Origin: Tubiluchus corallicola
Lineage: Eukaryota > Priapulida > Priapulimorpha > Priapulimorphida > Tubiluchidae
Length of the DNA stretch: 64,000 bases
Assembly (NCBI GenBank): GCA_030141605.1
Contig: JAQGDQ010000212.1
Span: forward strand, 1 to 64,000
Reading direction: 5' to 3'
Below are positions 1 to 11,499 of the stretch, piece after piece (position 1 is the stretch's first letter; each line of letters starts with the position of its first letter). Under the pieces are notes generated by a model, which had not been told where the DNA came from, did not search any database, and worked only from the letters and a program-made list of their open reading frames with translations. Both the position numbers and the translations under genes were made by a program.

Positions 1-1633
1 AGAGAGACAGAGAGAGACACAGAGAGACAGAGAGAGACACAGAGAGACAGAGAGAGACACACAGAGACAGAGAGAGACACAGAGAGACAGAGAGAGAGAC
101 ACAGAGAGACAGAGAGAGACACAGAGAGAGAGACAGAGAGAGACACAGAGAGACAGAGAGAGAGACAGATGGAGACACAGAGAGACAGAGAGAGACACAC
201 AGAGACAGAGAGACACAGAGAGACAGACAGAGACACAGAGACAGAGAGAGAAACACAGAGAGACAGAGAGAGACACAGAGAGACAGACAGAGACACAAAG
301 AGACATAGAGAGACAGAGAGAGACACAGAGAGACGGAGAGAGACACAGAGAGACAGAGAGAGGCACAGAGACACAGAGAGAGACACAGAGAGACAGAGAG
401 CGACACAGAGAGACAGAGAGACACACAGAGAGACAGAGAGAGACACACAGAGAGAGAGAGACAGAGAGAGACACAGAGAGACAGAGAGAGACACAGAGAG
501 ACAGAGAGAGACACACAGAGATAGAGAGACACAGAGAGACAGAGAGAGACACAGAGAGACAGACAGAGACAGAGAGACAGACAGAGACAGAGAGAGACAC
601 AGAGAGACAGACAGAGACACAAAGAGACACAAAGAGACACAGAGAGACACAAAGAGACAGAGAGAGACACAGAGAGACGGAGAGAGACACAGAGAGACAG
701 AGAGAGGCACAGAGACACAAAGAGAGACACAGAGAGACAGAGAGCGACACAGAGAGACACACAGAGAGACAGAGAGAGACACACACAGAGAGAGAAACAC
801 AGAGAGACAGAGAGAGACACAGAGAGACAGAGAGAGACACAGAGACACAGAGAGGGACACAGAAAGACAGAGAGACAGACAGAGAGAGAGAGAGAGAGAG
901 AGACAGAAACAGAGAGAGAGACACACACAGAGAGAGACATGGAGAGACAGAGAGAGACACAGAGAGACAGAGAGAGACACAGAGAGACAGAGACAGACAC
1001 AGAGAGACACAGAGAGACACACAGAGAGAGAGAGACACAGAGAGAGACACAGAGAGACAAAGGGAGACAGAGACAGAGAGAGACACAGAGAGACAGAGAG
1101 AGAGACAGAGAGATCCAGAGTGAGACACAGACAGACACAGAGAGAGACAGAGAGAGACAGAGAGACTGAGAGAGACAGAGAGAGACACAGAGAGTCAGAG
1201 AGACACAGAGAGACACAGAGAGACAGAGAGACACAGAGAGACAGAGAGAGAGACAGAGAGACAGACAGAGAGACACAGAGAGACAGAGAGAGACACAGAG
1301 AGACAGAGAGACACAGAGAGACAGTGAGAGACACAGAGAGACAGAGAGACACACAGAGACACAGAGAGACACAGAGAGACAGAGAGAGACACAGAGAGAC
1401 ACAGAGAGACACAGAGAGACAGAGAGAGACACAGAGAGACACAGAGAGACAGAGAGAGACACAGAGAGACAGAGAGAGACAGAGAGACAGAGAGAGACAC
1501 AGAGAGACACAGAGAGACACAGAGAGATCCAGAGTGAGACACAGAGAGATAGAGAGAGACACAGAGAGAGACACGGAGAGACACAGAGAGACACAGAGAG
1601 AGACAGACAGAAACACAGAGAGACAGAAACTGT
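1..1633. repeat. GA/CA-rich simple sequence tract
   Basis: Imperfect repetition of short AGAGAGAC and ACAC blocks with a loose period near 20 bases. The tract is cut by the left edge of the window and ends abruptly at ordinary AT-rich DNA around 1634. A long open frame runs through it on the plus strand, and antisense frames are also open, but only because the repeat lacks stop codons. I regard it as non-coding. Confidence 0.95.
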
Positions 1634-1711
1634 AATTTATCGTTTCTTTTTGAAATTTTCATTTTTTTTGTTCAGAATTATGAATAATTCGTACTAATTT
1701 TTTCCTATTTA

Positions 1712-1792
1712 GGTCACATTCAAGATCGAATCTCGTCAATTTATGGACGAGCTGGCCAAAATTTTATTAATGATCTAAGTATGCCTGGTCAA
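1712..1792 (+). CDS. possible upstream exon of the chitin deacetylase-like gene
   Basis: A pyrimidine-rich stretch ending in TTTAG is followed by an open segment closed by a GTAAAT donor. One frame reads ...YGRAGQNFINDLSMPGQA, which loosely resembles the segment of chitin deacetylases just before the conserved R-x-P-x-L / GGD block. A direct join to the exon at 3351 keeps frame but would omit the expected R-x-P motif, so another small exon would be needed. The other two frames contain stops. This is a weak inference and the stretch could be plain intergenic sequence. Confidence 0.25.
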
Positions 1793-2238
1793 GCTGTAAA
1801 TAAACATATATTAATTATACTTCAAATACCCGCCCCAGTGGAGTTATGAGAATTTTAAAACAGGGTGTCATTCAGACTGTAGCAGACACGCATCTTTCAT
1901 GAGCTCATGATACCTGCTGAAAGAGAATCTCAATTCATCAAACTCAATGTGGCAATAGGGCAAGACCCTTACTATATATACCACCCAGCAACTAGTCCTG
2001 GATCATTCATTTACTGCCTGTAATGATGTGACAAATATAGGTCATTTTTTACGTCAAAATGGCCAAAATCCGAAAAAAATCAAAATGGCGGCCTATCTCC
2101 GAAACGGCTCATTTTTGATATCTAATATTTTGGCTGTGGGGTACATCTGAGGGGATCATCCAACCCTGTGAATATGAACAAAATCGGTGATTTGTCACCT
2201 TCCACTATTTTTTGACTTTTGCATGGTTTTCTCGCGGA

Positions 2239-3195
2239 ATGACTCTTAAAATGCAAAACAATTAATCTGTCGGACATTGTGGGGTTTAGAATGCAGAAAC
2301 TTTAATCTGCTGGACATTAAAGGGATTAAAATGCAAAACAATTAATCTGTCGGACATTGTGAGTTTTAGAATGCAGAAACTTTAATCTGCTAGACATTGT
2401 AGGGTTTAAAATGCAAAACATTTAATCCGTCGGATATTATGAGGTTTAGAATGCAGAAACTTTAATCTGCTGGACATAGGATTTAGAATTCTGAACATTT
2501 TTTGCTGGACATTGTAGGGTATAGAATTCAGAGCCTTCAGTTTGCTGGACGTTGTAGAGTTTGGAGTGCAAAACCATTACTTTGCTGGACATTGTAGGGT
2601 CTAGATCTTAGAGCCTTTACTTTGCTGGACATTGTAGGGTTTAGAATGAGAATCATTACTTTGCTGGACATTGTAGGGTCTAGATCTTAAAGCCTTTACT
2701 TTGCTGGACATTGTAGGGTTTAGAATGAGAATCATTACTTTGCTGGACATTTTTGCGTTTAATACGCAGAACACGTACTTTTATTCGACATTGTAGGGTC
2801 TGGAATGCAAAACCATTCACTTTGCCGGACATTGTAGGGTCTAGATCTTAAAGCTTTTACTTTGCTGGACATTGTAGGGTTTAGAATGGGAATCATTACT
2901 TTGCTGGACATTTTTGCGTTTAATACGCAGAACATGTACTTTTATTCGACATTGTAGGGTCTGGAATGCAAAACCATTCACTTTGCCGGACATTGTAGGG
3001 TCTAGATCTTAAAGCTTTTACTTTGCTGGACATTGTAGGGTTTAGAATGGGAACCATTACTTTGCTGGACATTTTTGTGTTTAATACGCAGAACATGTAC
3101 TTTTATTCGACATTGTAGGGTCTGGAATGCAAAACCATTCACTTTGCTAGACTTTGTGTAGTTAAAATGCTGAGCCTTTAATCTGCTAGGCATCA
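2239..3195. repeat. ~40-bp minisatellite with a four-unit higher-order repeat
   Basis: Tandem units of about 40 bases centred on GGACATTGTAGGGTTTAGAA. The left part is monomeric. In the right part, a variant containing TTTTATTCGACATTG recurs near 2774, 2936 and 3096, giving a period of about 161 bases, or four monomers. The array lies immediately upstream of the first confident chitin deacetylase exon, so it is probably intronic. Confidence 0.92.
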
Positions 3196-3350
3196 TGGTA
3201 TATGCACTGCAGAACCTTTATTTTGTTCATTGCAGTTATTGTTATTGCAAGCAAGAAAGCTAATTTCGAATACCTTCATCACTTCATCAAACCAACTTTA
3301 TTTTCTCGAGTTTTCTGTCAAAAGTTGTTACTACTAAGCCTTGTTTTCAG

Positions 3351-3515
3351 ATGGGTGGTGACACTCAGATGAAAATGCTCCAGGATAACAATTTCCTGTG
3401 GGATTCTTCCATGGCTAGTCTTGAGCCAGTCTGGCCATTCAAATTTGACCGTCTTGCACCCATTCCTTGTGATGTTCCGCCATGTCCGATACGAGAATGG
3501 AACGACTTGTGGGAG
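3351..3515 (+). CDS. chitin deacetylase-like exon (GGD to LWE)
   Basis: The acceptor TTGTTTTCAG ends at 3350 and the donor GTGCGA starts at 3516. The exon is 55 codons and ends in phase 0. The ATG at its first base is almost certainly internal, because the residues that follow align to the middle of the family. Confidence 0.85.
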
Positions 3516-4912
3516 GTGCGATTTAAAACTATTTCAATTTTTAACAATAATTCTTTTGTCCTATGTTTAAATGTGAGAAGAAAAGGGAATTTTCCCCGAA
3601 GAACTTTCCATGCAATTTTATGTTACTTAGCATTATACTTACTCGTTTGGAAGACCTATTTTATTGAAAAAGAAAATTTTTGCTAATTTAAATTGTTTGC
3701 GCCACCTGGTGAAACGGCACTGCTTCATTCCCTCATCAAAAACACACATTATCAATGTTACTGACAGGATAAGGTTATTTAAACTTTTACTTAGTTAGCT
3801 AAGTATGTGACGCGAATGCTCTGATTAAATATCCAACCTTTATGTAATGTAATTTAAACTTGTTTCAATTGACATACAGTAGTGTTAAAATGGCTGCGCT
3901 GAGTGGCAAAATGTCACTGTCTTACCATCCCAGGGTGCACTCCTGGCTCATAAAAAAAGACACATTACTGACAATAAAGTAATTTAAACTTTTAGTTAGT
4001 TAACTAAAAGTGTGACATTAATCCTCTCATTAAATTTCTAACCTTCGTGAAATGTTATTTCAGTTTAATTAATGTTTCACTTTAATTATTATTAAAATGG
4101 CTGCGCCTAATAGTCATTGTTGGAGTTTAATCGTACATGTTTTATACAAAATATTTATATACATGCTTTATATTAGTCAAACGTAAGCCGCGCATTGAAT
4201 AAGACAGCATGTAAGTGATAAATTTCAAGGTCTTTTTAAGCTTTACTTATGAAGAGTGTCTTCTTGTACTTTAATGTTTTAGGACACCGAAATTTAGCAA
4301 GTTAATTTTCCAAATGTCTACCATGTTGGGCCATGTCTACTACTTATGTTGTTGTTCAACGTTTTCCAGCTTCCAATAATAAAATACTATGATGGCGAAG
4401 ATGTCAATCGAACAATCTGCGAGCAACTGGATTCTTGTGTGACGGAGGATCCAAAATCTGCAGATGACTGGTACAACCTCATCAAGTACAACTTCGATCG
4501 ACACTTTGACGGTAACCGTGCACCATTCCATATCATCGTTCGTCCTGGATGGTTCGCGAACGAAGCACCAAATCCTCTGCGTGGGCTGGCCCAGTTCTTA
4601 GATGACATTGCAGACAGTCCGAGAACCAGAGATTCTGTCTACTTCGTGACAATGCAGCAGGCTGTCAGGTGGATGTCGGATCCCACACCGCTGTCAAACA
4701 TCGGGAACTTCCGTCCATGGGGTTGCCCAGATACCGGTATCGAAGGATGCGCCAGAAGCCAAGGAACTGTCTTCTGTCAATATCGCAATCTGACTCTGGA
4801 TGGTTACACTGAGTTGCAATATTCACGTGGCATGACTCTCTGTAACAATGGCGAAACCAGCTGCCCACCTTTCTATCCATGGGTAAGAAACCCTGATGGA
4901 CAAGGATTCTAG
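3351..4912 (+). CDS. chitin deacetylase-like protein, 3' part (two exons)
   Basis: Coding exons 3351-3515 and 4370-4912 join in phase 0 and end at a TAG stop, giving 235 residues of the C-terminal part of a carbohydrate esterase family 4 protein. The first exon opens with GGDTQMKML, then a WPF(K)FD segment and the P-C-x(3)-PCP block typical of animal chitin deacetylases, ending in LWE. The second holds RAPFHIIVRPGWF, FVTMQQAVRWM and a closing W-x-C with several cysteines, matching the family's C-terminal half. Family members remove acetyl groups from chitin outside the cell. The metal-binding HxxH motif and the signal peptide would lie in upstream exons that I could not place, so catalytic competence cannot be judged. 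The identification is from remembered family motifs and is strong for the family, weaker for the exact class. Confidence 0.85.
3575..4285 (+). repeat. interspersed repeat family B, two overlapping partial units
   Basis: Contains the family hallmark AAAATGGCTGCGC twice (near 3888 and 4094), plus the shared phrases CCATCCCAG.GTGCAC and TTTATACA...ACTGCTAATGC-like. Other copies occur at about 14934, 16524, 17620, 29690 and 31636. It occupies most of the intron between the two chitin deacetylase exons. No terminal inverted repeats were recognised, so a SINE or an unclassified element is possible. Confidence 0.8.
4370..4912 (+). CDS. chitin deacetylase-like terminal exon
   Basis: The acceptor GTTTTCCAG ends at 4369. 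The exon has 180 codons plus a stop and contains the PGWF and FVTMQQAVRWM motifs. No AATAAA is obvious just downstream. Confidence 0.88.
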   Translation, partial: LPIIKYYDGEDVNRTICEQLDSCVTEDPKSADDWYNLIKYNFDRHFDGNRAPFHIIVRPGWFANEAPNPLRGLAQFLDDIADSPRTRDSVYFVTMQQAVRWMSDPTPLSNIGNFRPWGCPDTGIEGCARSQGTVFCQYRNLTLDGYTELQYSRGMTLCNNGETSCPPFYPWVRNPDGQGF

Positions 4913-5170
4913 AGAAGACATAGTCATGCATCAAAGCGTAATATTCACTTTTGGAACCAGTTTCACAAAGCTGCAACTAAGTTAACGACATCGTTATTAT
5001 ATCCACTTAAAAGTCAAATACAGTCTACTTTATCAAGTTTCAGTTTTACATAAAATCGGAAAGAAAATGCTCTAACTAGGATTATCTGTGTTTTTTTAAC
5101 TTTTTCTTAGTGATTTATATAAGATGGAAATCGAGAGGAAGGAGTCATTTCTAGAAAATCTGAGAATCTA

Positions 5171-5612
5171 CCGTATTTTCCCGTGTATAAGAGACCCTTT
5201 TTTGCTCAGAATTTTCACTTTAAAAATAGGGGGTCTCTTATACATGGGAGTAAGATGCATAAATTGTGACACTAATGATTTTAAAGAAATAAGTGCTCTA
5301 CAACTGTTTTGCGTGTCGCGTTCGACTATGAAGCGGTTGTAAGCAATACAAGCATCGTGACACAGGCATTATCTCCTCGTTTTCTCTTTTCCTGTTACAG
5401 GTTTGCAGGTACGCACTTTAATATATACCAGTACTCTTTTTCTACAACACATTAACTGGTTTTATTTTGTTTTCAGTACCGCACTGAGTTGAAAAAAGTT
5501 GTACTTTACCCTCTAAAAATGTCCGTCTGAAAAAACTTTTTTCCAGAATTTTTCCCTAAAAATTGAAGGGGTCTCTTATACACAAGCGTCTCTTATACAC
5601 GGGAAAATACGG
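5171..5612. mobile_element. TIR DNA transposon, non-autonomous, TA target site
   Basis: The left end CCGTATTTTCCCGTGTATAA and its inverse at the right end (...CACGGGAAAATACGG) are nearly perfect over about 26 bases, with TA immediately outside both ends (5169-5170 and 5613-5614). A degenerate GGTCTCTTATAC repeat is present subterminally on both sides. At 442 bases without a transposase frame, it is a MITE. TA duplication points to the Tc1/mariner/pogo group, by inference. Confidence 0.88.
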
Positions 5613-6519
5613 TAATATTTTCTGGCTTTTTAACTTCTTCTTGGTGATTTATACGAGGTATATGAAGTTTTAGATGAAGGAAATCGAGTGGAAAGTGTCA
5701 TTTCTGGGTATTGATTTTCTCTCGTTTTACCCGTTAGGTGGCACCACCGAAATACACGCCATAGTTAAGGCAGCGTTTGTTTCGGTTACCAAGTCTCACA
5801 TTTCGCTGTAGTATTGTTTACAAATGCAGCGTCACAGAAACAACGATGTTTCCAAGGAAACCGTTGCTAGGACACTTGTTTAGCTGGCAATTTTCTCACG
5901 AGCAAAATGTAGCAAGATATGTTGGGGAAAGTGCGACTTCGAGACCAGACTTTATTATCAAGGAAGCCAGGAAATTTCATAAAATTAGTGTCAAATTTTA
6001 AGTTACGGTTATTAACTCTTTTTTAAAGAAAACTTATTTTCGCATTCATTTGACATTTAACTTTAAAAAAACGTTTTTAAGTTAGTTAAGACTTTGTGAA
6101 ATTGGACCTGACTTAGCTGACAGTGTGCAGTGTTAACAGCAGATGCTATCTTACATGTAGTTTGTGTTGCCTGTGTACTGTCCATACTCAAAAACCACTT
6201 TTAATACAAGCTGTTGTTATAACAATTGTTGGTCACGTCAACTGTGGTACAGTCGTTGTTTTAGGACTTTTTACAGTTTATTATTTCTTTTACGTTAGGA
6301 AATGATTGTTACCTATTCTTATATTGTTAATTGCAATTTGCTTCATGCTCAAATTCTTGGTAAAGTAGTGTAATTAGACATTAGTATAATAGAACGTAAT
6401 AGAATATGATATGTATAAAGAATAGATTTTTGAGGTTTTTATCTGTTCCATAATCTGTCTTGAACCATAATTTTCCTTCTTCAAAGTCACATTCCGTCTG
6501 TTGTAAACATTGAGGCATT
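5613..6519. other. intergenic, no recognisable gene
   Basis: Only short open frames without family motifs. The 74-residue frame at 5777 and the 60-residue frame at 6123 have no supporting splice or domain evidence. Confidence 0.6.
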
Positions 6520-7060
6520 AACATTTATTAGAGCATTCCACCCACTCCTATCTGCAGCTAACAGCGTAAGTTCTTCTACAAATTGCTGAACATCTTTATT
6601 TATCTTAGCTATCCAGTTTTAGTTTGCCAGGTGTTTTTGCAAGGTTTAAAGCTTTCTTTAAGGCAATTCTTACTCGTAATTCACTTGGTAACCTTAGAAG
6701 GTGTCCTAGCCACCTTAATCTTCGGATCTTGACTTTTGAACACCAATGAATTTCTTTCTTTCTACTATGTAAATCTTAATTTTTGATTACGAATGGTCAT
6801 CTTATCTTCAAAACTTTCTTTAGAAGACTTTTATGAAATGTGTCAATTTGCTTTTATTGAGTAATCGTTAAGCTCCTTTGTTTCACTGTTGTACATAATA
6901 GTGTGGCAACGTAAGCATTAAATAATCGAAGTGTTGTATCAAGACTTAATTTCTTTCTAGTTAATACATTCTTGCGTTGTAGAAAAGCATGTATTGCTTG
7001 TTGCTTTCTATTTTTAATCGAGTATCATCTTCGGTGTTTTGTGCATTATAAATACTGGTG
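6520..7060 (-). pseudogene. non-LTR retrotransposon reverse transcriptase C-terminal remnant
   Basis: The minus-strand reading gives VKIRRLRWLGHLLRLPSE followed by an LKKAL-type segment, the characteristic (R)LRWLGH(V/L)xR(M/L)P tail downstream of the reverse transcriptase of many animal LINEs. Frames are broken by stops. The segment is an inverted relative of 10490-10925. Confidence 0.75.
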
Positions 7061-7110
7061 TAGAACTTTGTTGCTGTGTTGTTAAATGCCATAGGTACTG
7101 AATGGTTGCT

Positions 7111-7499
7111 AATAAGCCTTTTCACTGTTCCAACGATTGATAATGATAAAGATTGAGTGTACCAAGCAACGGATTTTTGTACACTTGACAACGCCAAGCA
7201 GCCCAAGCTATTGTAATAGTAACCGTTTTAACAGCTAGCTAGAACCTAGTTCAGTTTTTTCTTGTTCACAAGCAGTGTGAACTCTACGCATTAGTAATCA
7301 CTCTACGCACAGACTAATGCATAGTTAAACAAAGTCCAGGTAAAACAACTGGAGTTACTGAGCTGGTGCGGCAGACGGTTTTGCTTTACACAGATGTAAC
7401 AGATTTTGCTTTACGCAGATGACGGTTTTAGGTAAGACGCGTAGCTGTGGTACACTTAACCTTTGACCTACAGCAACTGTGCGTGCGAAAATGCTTATT
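7111..7499. mobile_element. MITE family A, copy 1
   Basis: Starts AATAAGCCTTTTCACTGTTC and ends ...GCTTATT, the family's inverted ends. It contains the family core TTTTAACAGCTAGCTAGAAC and the CTTAACCTTTGACCTACAGC block. No coding capacity. Confidence 0.85.
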
Positions 7500-8403
7500 G
7501 TTGGCTGTTTAGAAGGCCCACAATTCGTTGGTTAGAATGACTGTTCACTTTTGATTTCCAGAAGATATTTTCAATAATTCTAAAGCGATCTTCTACACTG
7601 TTAGAACAATTTCGTTTATCTTGTAATTTCTTCATGTTTGCCATGATTACGTTTAAATGTTTGCGATGTTTTTTATTGAAATAAATCATGATCAAAACGG
7701 TATTTTTTATTTTCATGTAACGTTTAACCTCTCCCAATGTTGGACTCAATTGCCCAAGTTTAACTACATTTAATAGTCTGACATTACACACAATCCGTTG
7801 CTATAGCAACAGCTGTAGGGCCTGAAAGCTACTTAAATTAATTATTCTAAAGCACAGCTAATTATTCCTACTAGGCCTAATTGACATTTGAAAAATCCAG
7901 TTGCTTAAATAGATCACAATTATTTAAAAATTTTATGAATAAAATAAAATGTAGCTTTACGCGAATTATAAGTTAATTAAAATTGAGTTAACTAAGCGTT
8001 TTTGTCTTGAAGATCGTCAGTAATTTGTAGACAAATGGGAACCGACTCCACGTGTTTAGGAAATCTTTCCTCGTGTACAGTAACCCTTCCACTTGGACCA
8101 CTTTTGAGATGCAAAATTTGAAGACACAGCAAACAAAATCGAGCACCCAGCTTAGAGACAAAAACCTAGCACAGAATTTGCGCCTCGGTTTAATGTTTTG
8201 AGCTGCCTCTGTGCTCGCAGGGGGTCGCTGACGGGCAGACGTCACGTGACTGAATTTTGACGTTGTAGTTTCAAGAATTCCCGCTAGGCCGATGGTGAAT
8301 TCGGGTACCTCAGGCTTTCCTTTTAAGCGGCTGCAAAAAATCAATAAATTAATAACACTTTTATGTGCCAACAACAAGATTTACTAAAAGAATTTCATTA
8401 CCA
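7500..8403. other. intergenic, no recognisable gene
   Basis: Minus-strand frames of 98 and 129 codons occur here but show no domain motif, and composition matches the surroundings. I see no supported feature. Confidence 0.5.
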
Positions 8404-8795
8404 AATAAGCATTTTTACGGTTCCAGCAATTGATGATGATCATGAAAAGGTCAAAGGTTATGTGTACCGACAACACAATTGTAAACACTTGACAACGCCT
8501 GGCAGCCCATGCTATTATAATAGTAGCAGTTTTAACAGCTAGCTAGAACCTTACCTAGTTCATTTTTTCTTGCTCCCAAGCAAGATCCTACTAGTAAATT
8601 ACTCTGCACACAGTCTGATGCATAATCAAGTAAAGTCCGAGTAAACCAGCCGAAGTTAATGAACTGATGCGGCAGATGGTTTTGCTTTACCCACGTGTCA
8701 TGTGACGGTTGTAGCTATCACGCGTAGCTGTGGTGCACTTAGCCTTTTACCTACAGCAACTGCGCGTGCGCACATCGAAACTGTAAAAAATCTTA
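8404..8795. mobile_element. MITE family A, copy 2
   Basis: Begins AATAAGC, ends in CGAAACTGTAAAAAATCTTA, and carries the AGCTAGCTAGAACCTTACC core and a GGTGCACTTAGCCTTTTACC block. It shares nearly all internal blocks with copy 1. Confidence 0.85.
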
Positions 8796-9783
8796 CTGGT
8801 GCAATTCAGAAACATTATACCTGAATTTAGAACTTACATATTGACATCGGCTGTGAGAACCATACATGGTAAAAAGCAAAAAAAAAACGCGTGGGAGGAC
8901 ACACCAATGGTATTTTTACATACGACTAATATAATTAAAAGGTAATCGTGTAACTAATATATGTTGACGTATAAAAACATATGTATACTTGTCCTATAAG
9001 TGGGTATAGAGTTATGTTTGATTTGTTTACAGTCCCTGATGAAGACATTGGTAGAGTGAAATACGTGTAAAACGATAATAAAGGATACTCGAAGTTTTGT
9101 AAGAATGTGTGGAACTTAATATATAAGTACGATTTAATAATTGGTCACTCAACTAAGAAATAATTTAGTGAAATCTGTAATCATTTATAAGTTTCAGAAC
9201 AGTGTGCAAAATAAACAATATGAATTTATTACTGGAATTAAAAATTTGTGAAGCAAATGGGCGCAGGATTTCATGGCACTGCAGTTAATTTTACATCAAA
9301 TTTTGTCTAAAAACTGCCATTTTTAAAAAATAATGTGTTTTAAATTATTTGCGTACAAATTATAAATATGTTTATAGTCAATGCTAGTTTTTAATATTGT
9401 ATTTAGTCCTTTTTAACGTTTTTGTATATGTCGCCTATTTTAATTAGGAACTGTACTTTGTGTGCGATAGAAATTCAATAAATAGATAAATCATTGAGAT
9501 AATTTCTAATAATCACCAAGAGAAACGTACGTTTTCTTTCTGGTACAGGAAGAACCCGTTCCAACAAAACTCGTCTCAATTTTTGACCATATTTTCTCTA
9601 CTTCGTGCTTAGTCATCGTTTTCGGTTGTTGCTCAATCTCGTCTGGATTCCACGATTTAGTCCACGATTCTCGTACGGTTGCTAAACTAGTTAGCAATGT
9701 TAACATGGCTGGTATGGAAGATTCGAGTTACTTACTAACCTTTGAGCAGATTTTTCGCGTAAAACTAGAATAGAATAGAAAAG
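8796..9783. other. intergenic, no recognisable gene
   Basis: AT-rich. Near 9034 there is a CCTGATGAAGACATTGG phrase followed by AATAAAG, reminiscent of 3' ends of retroelements in other animals, but nothing I can classify. The 66-codon minus frame at 9506-9706 has no motif. Confidence 0.4.
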
Positions 9784-11490
9784 AAATTAATTTTTTTTCT
9801 TGGATGCATAAAAAACACGATACATACATGTTGTTTCCATTATGGTCCAAGTTTTAGTAAATATATTGTAAAGCACAATAAGGTTTGAATTGTGTATGAA
9901 TTAAAAAACTAAGTTTAAAAACCAGACTGCAAAAATTACAGAGCTAAAAGATAGTGAATAGACAAAAAATCACTACAGCACTAAATATAGGATTATGTTC
10001 CTGGTTGCTGATCAAACCACATAAATATATAGGTTTCGAATCTTTTATCTTGAAAAGTTAAGCAATTGCTTCTTGTGCACTAAGCTTAATAGTATCACTC
10101 CAGACTCTTCCCAGTTAGTCTTGCAAAGTGTTTAGACTTGCGCACGATAGTAACATTGAACTTATCCTGCAGGCAACCACTGCATATTGCCACTGTGCTA
10201 CCACTGCAACCAGGGTAAATTACTCTTTGATACAACAACTGCAGTATGCATTCATTACTCCCTGATCATAACACGTAGGCATAGATCCCATAGATAATTA
10301 GCCTAATACTAATTATAAATAAATGGCTCTATACCTTAATTTCTAACATGTTCTCAAAGTCATTTAAAAATCCTTCGTTGCTGGTAACCAATGTAGATAT
10401 AACAATAGATGTAACAATAGTAACTGCGCGGTAACCACGGCTACTGACATCAGGGTACTATGACGTTGCTAAACACAAAATAATTAAACATTGAAATAAC
10501 AGTAGAAAGCAGCAAGCAATGCATGCTTTCCTTGAATAATACAAGAATGTATTAACTAGCAAGAATAAGACTTCGATTACTTAATGCTTACGTTACCAGC
10601 ATATTTATGTACAACAGTGAAATAAGGGGTTTAACTGCTAATCAAGAAAAGCAAGTTTAATTACTCAAGTTTAATTAGTCAAGAAAAGCAGATTGACACA
10701 TTTCTTAGAAGTCTTCTAAAGAAAGTTTTAAAGATAAGATGGGCATTCATAATCAAAAATGAAAATTTATGCACTAGAACAAAAGAAATTCCTTTCAATT
10801 CAAAAGTTAAGATCTGAAGATTAAGGTGGCTAGCACATCTTCTAAAATTACCAAGTAAAGCACCGGTAAGAGTCGCCTTAAAGGAAGCCTTAAAACCTTG
10901 CACAAAACCACCTGGCACGTTACAAGACTAACTGGGAAGAGTCTGGAGTGATTAATTTTAGTGCACAAGAAGAAATTGCTTAATTTTTCTTGATTAATTT
11001 TTCTTAATTAAGATAAAGATTCGAAACCAATATATTTATGTGGTTTGATGAGCAACTAGGAACATAAAACTATATTTAGCGCTGTTATGATTTTTTTGTC
11101 TATTCACCATCTTTTAACTCTACAATTTTAGCAGTCTGATTTTTAAAATTAGTTTTTTAATTCATACATAATTCAAACCTCATTGTGCTTTACAATGTAT
11201 TAACACCTGTAGTTTTTATTATTTTTCTTTCATTTATATTGTCTTAATTGATGATTAGTTGTTTGTGATTATTACTATCATATTAGTCAATGATTTACAG
11301 TACATTTAAGTTTTAACTTGCCTTTTTATTACCATTTGATTTGTACATAATCTTAGTTTACTGTATAGTAATCTGTAGTATTTTTAACAGTCTCTGTTTA
11401 TTTTTTGTGATTTCACTTTTACTAACAGTTGGACCATATTGGAAATAATATGTATGTTTCATTTTTTATGCATCCAAGAAAAAATAACTT
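9784..11490. repeat. 1.7-kb inverted-repeat structure around a LINE fragment
   Basis: The left arm (about 9784-10125) is the inverse of the right arm (about 10925-11200 plus 11425-11490). For example TTGGATGCATAAAAAACACG on the left answers ...TTTTTTATGCATCCAAG on the right, and GTAAAGCACAATAAGGTTTG answers its complement near 11180. About 215 bases at 11201-11424 have no left counterpart and look like an insertion in the right arm. The centre contains the LINE remnant at 10490-10925. Confidence 0.85.
10490..10925 (+). pseudogene. non-LTR retrotransposon reverse transcriptase C-terminal remnant
   Basis: Plus-strand reading shows FLRSLLKKVLKIRW, then after a stop RLRWLAHLLKLPSKAP and VALKEALKPCTKPPG. 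This is the same LINE tail as the inverted copy at 6520-7060. It is interrupted by stops and is not functional. Confidence 0.8.
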
Positions 11491-11499
11491 CGATAGCTA

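Noticed and set aside
169-1662. Long open frames of Arg/Glu/Asp/Thr and Ser/Leu/Val repeats on both strands
   Set aside because: They are translations of a GA/CA simple repeat with no stops. No start context, splice sites or domain.
3002-3196. 64-codon minus frame with repeated VNGFAFQTLQC-like units
   Set aside because: Translation of the 40-bp minisatellite.
9030-9105. Hammerhead-ribozyme-like CTGATGA...GAAA spacing
   Set aside because: The intervening bases do not form a convincing stem II, and stems I and III could not be drawn. The phrase is also common at ends of animal repeats.
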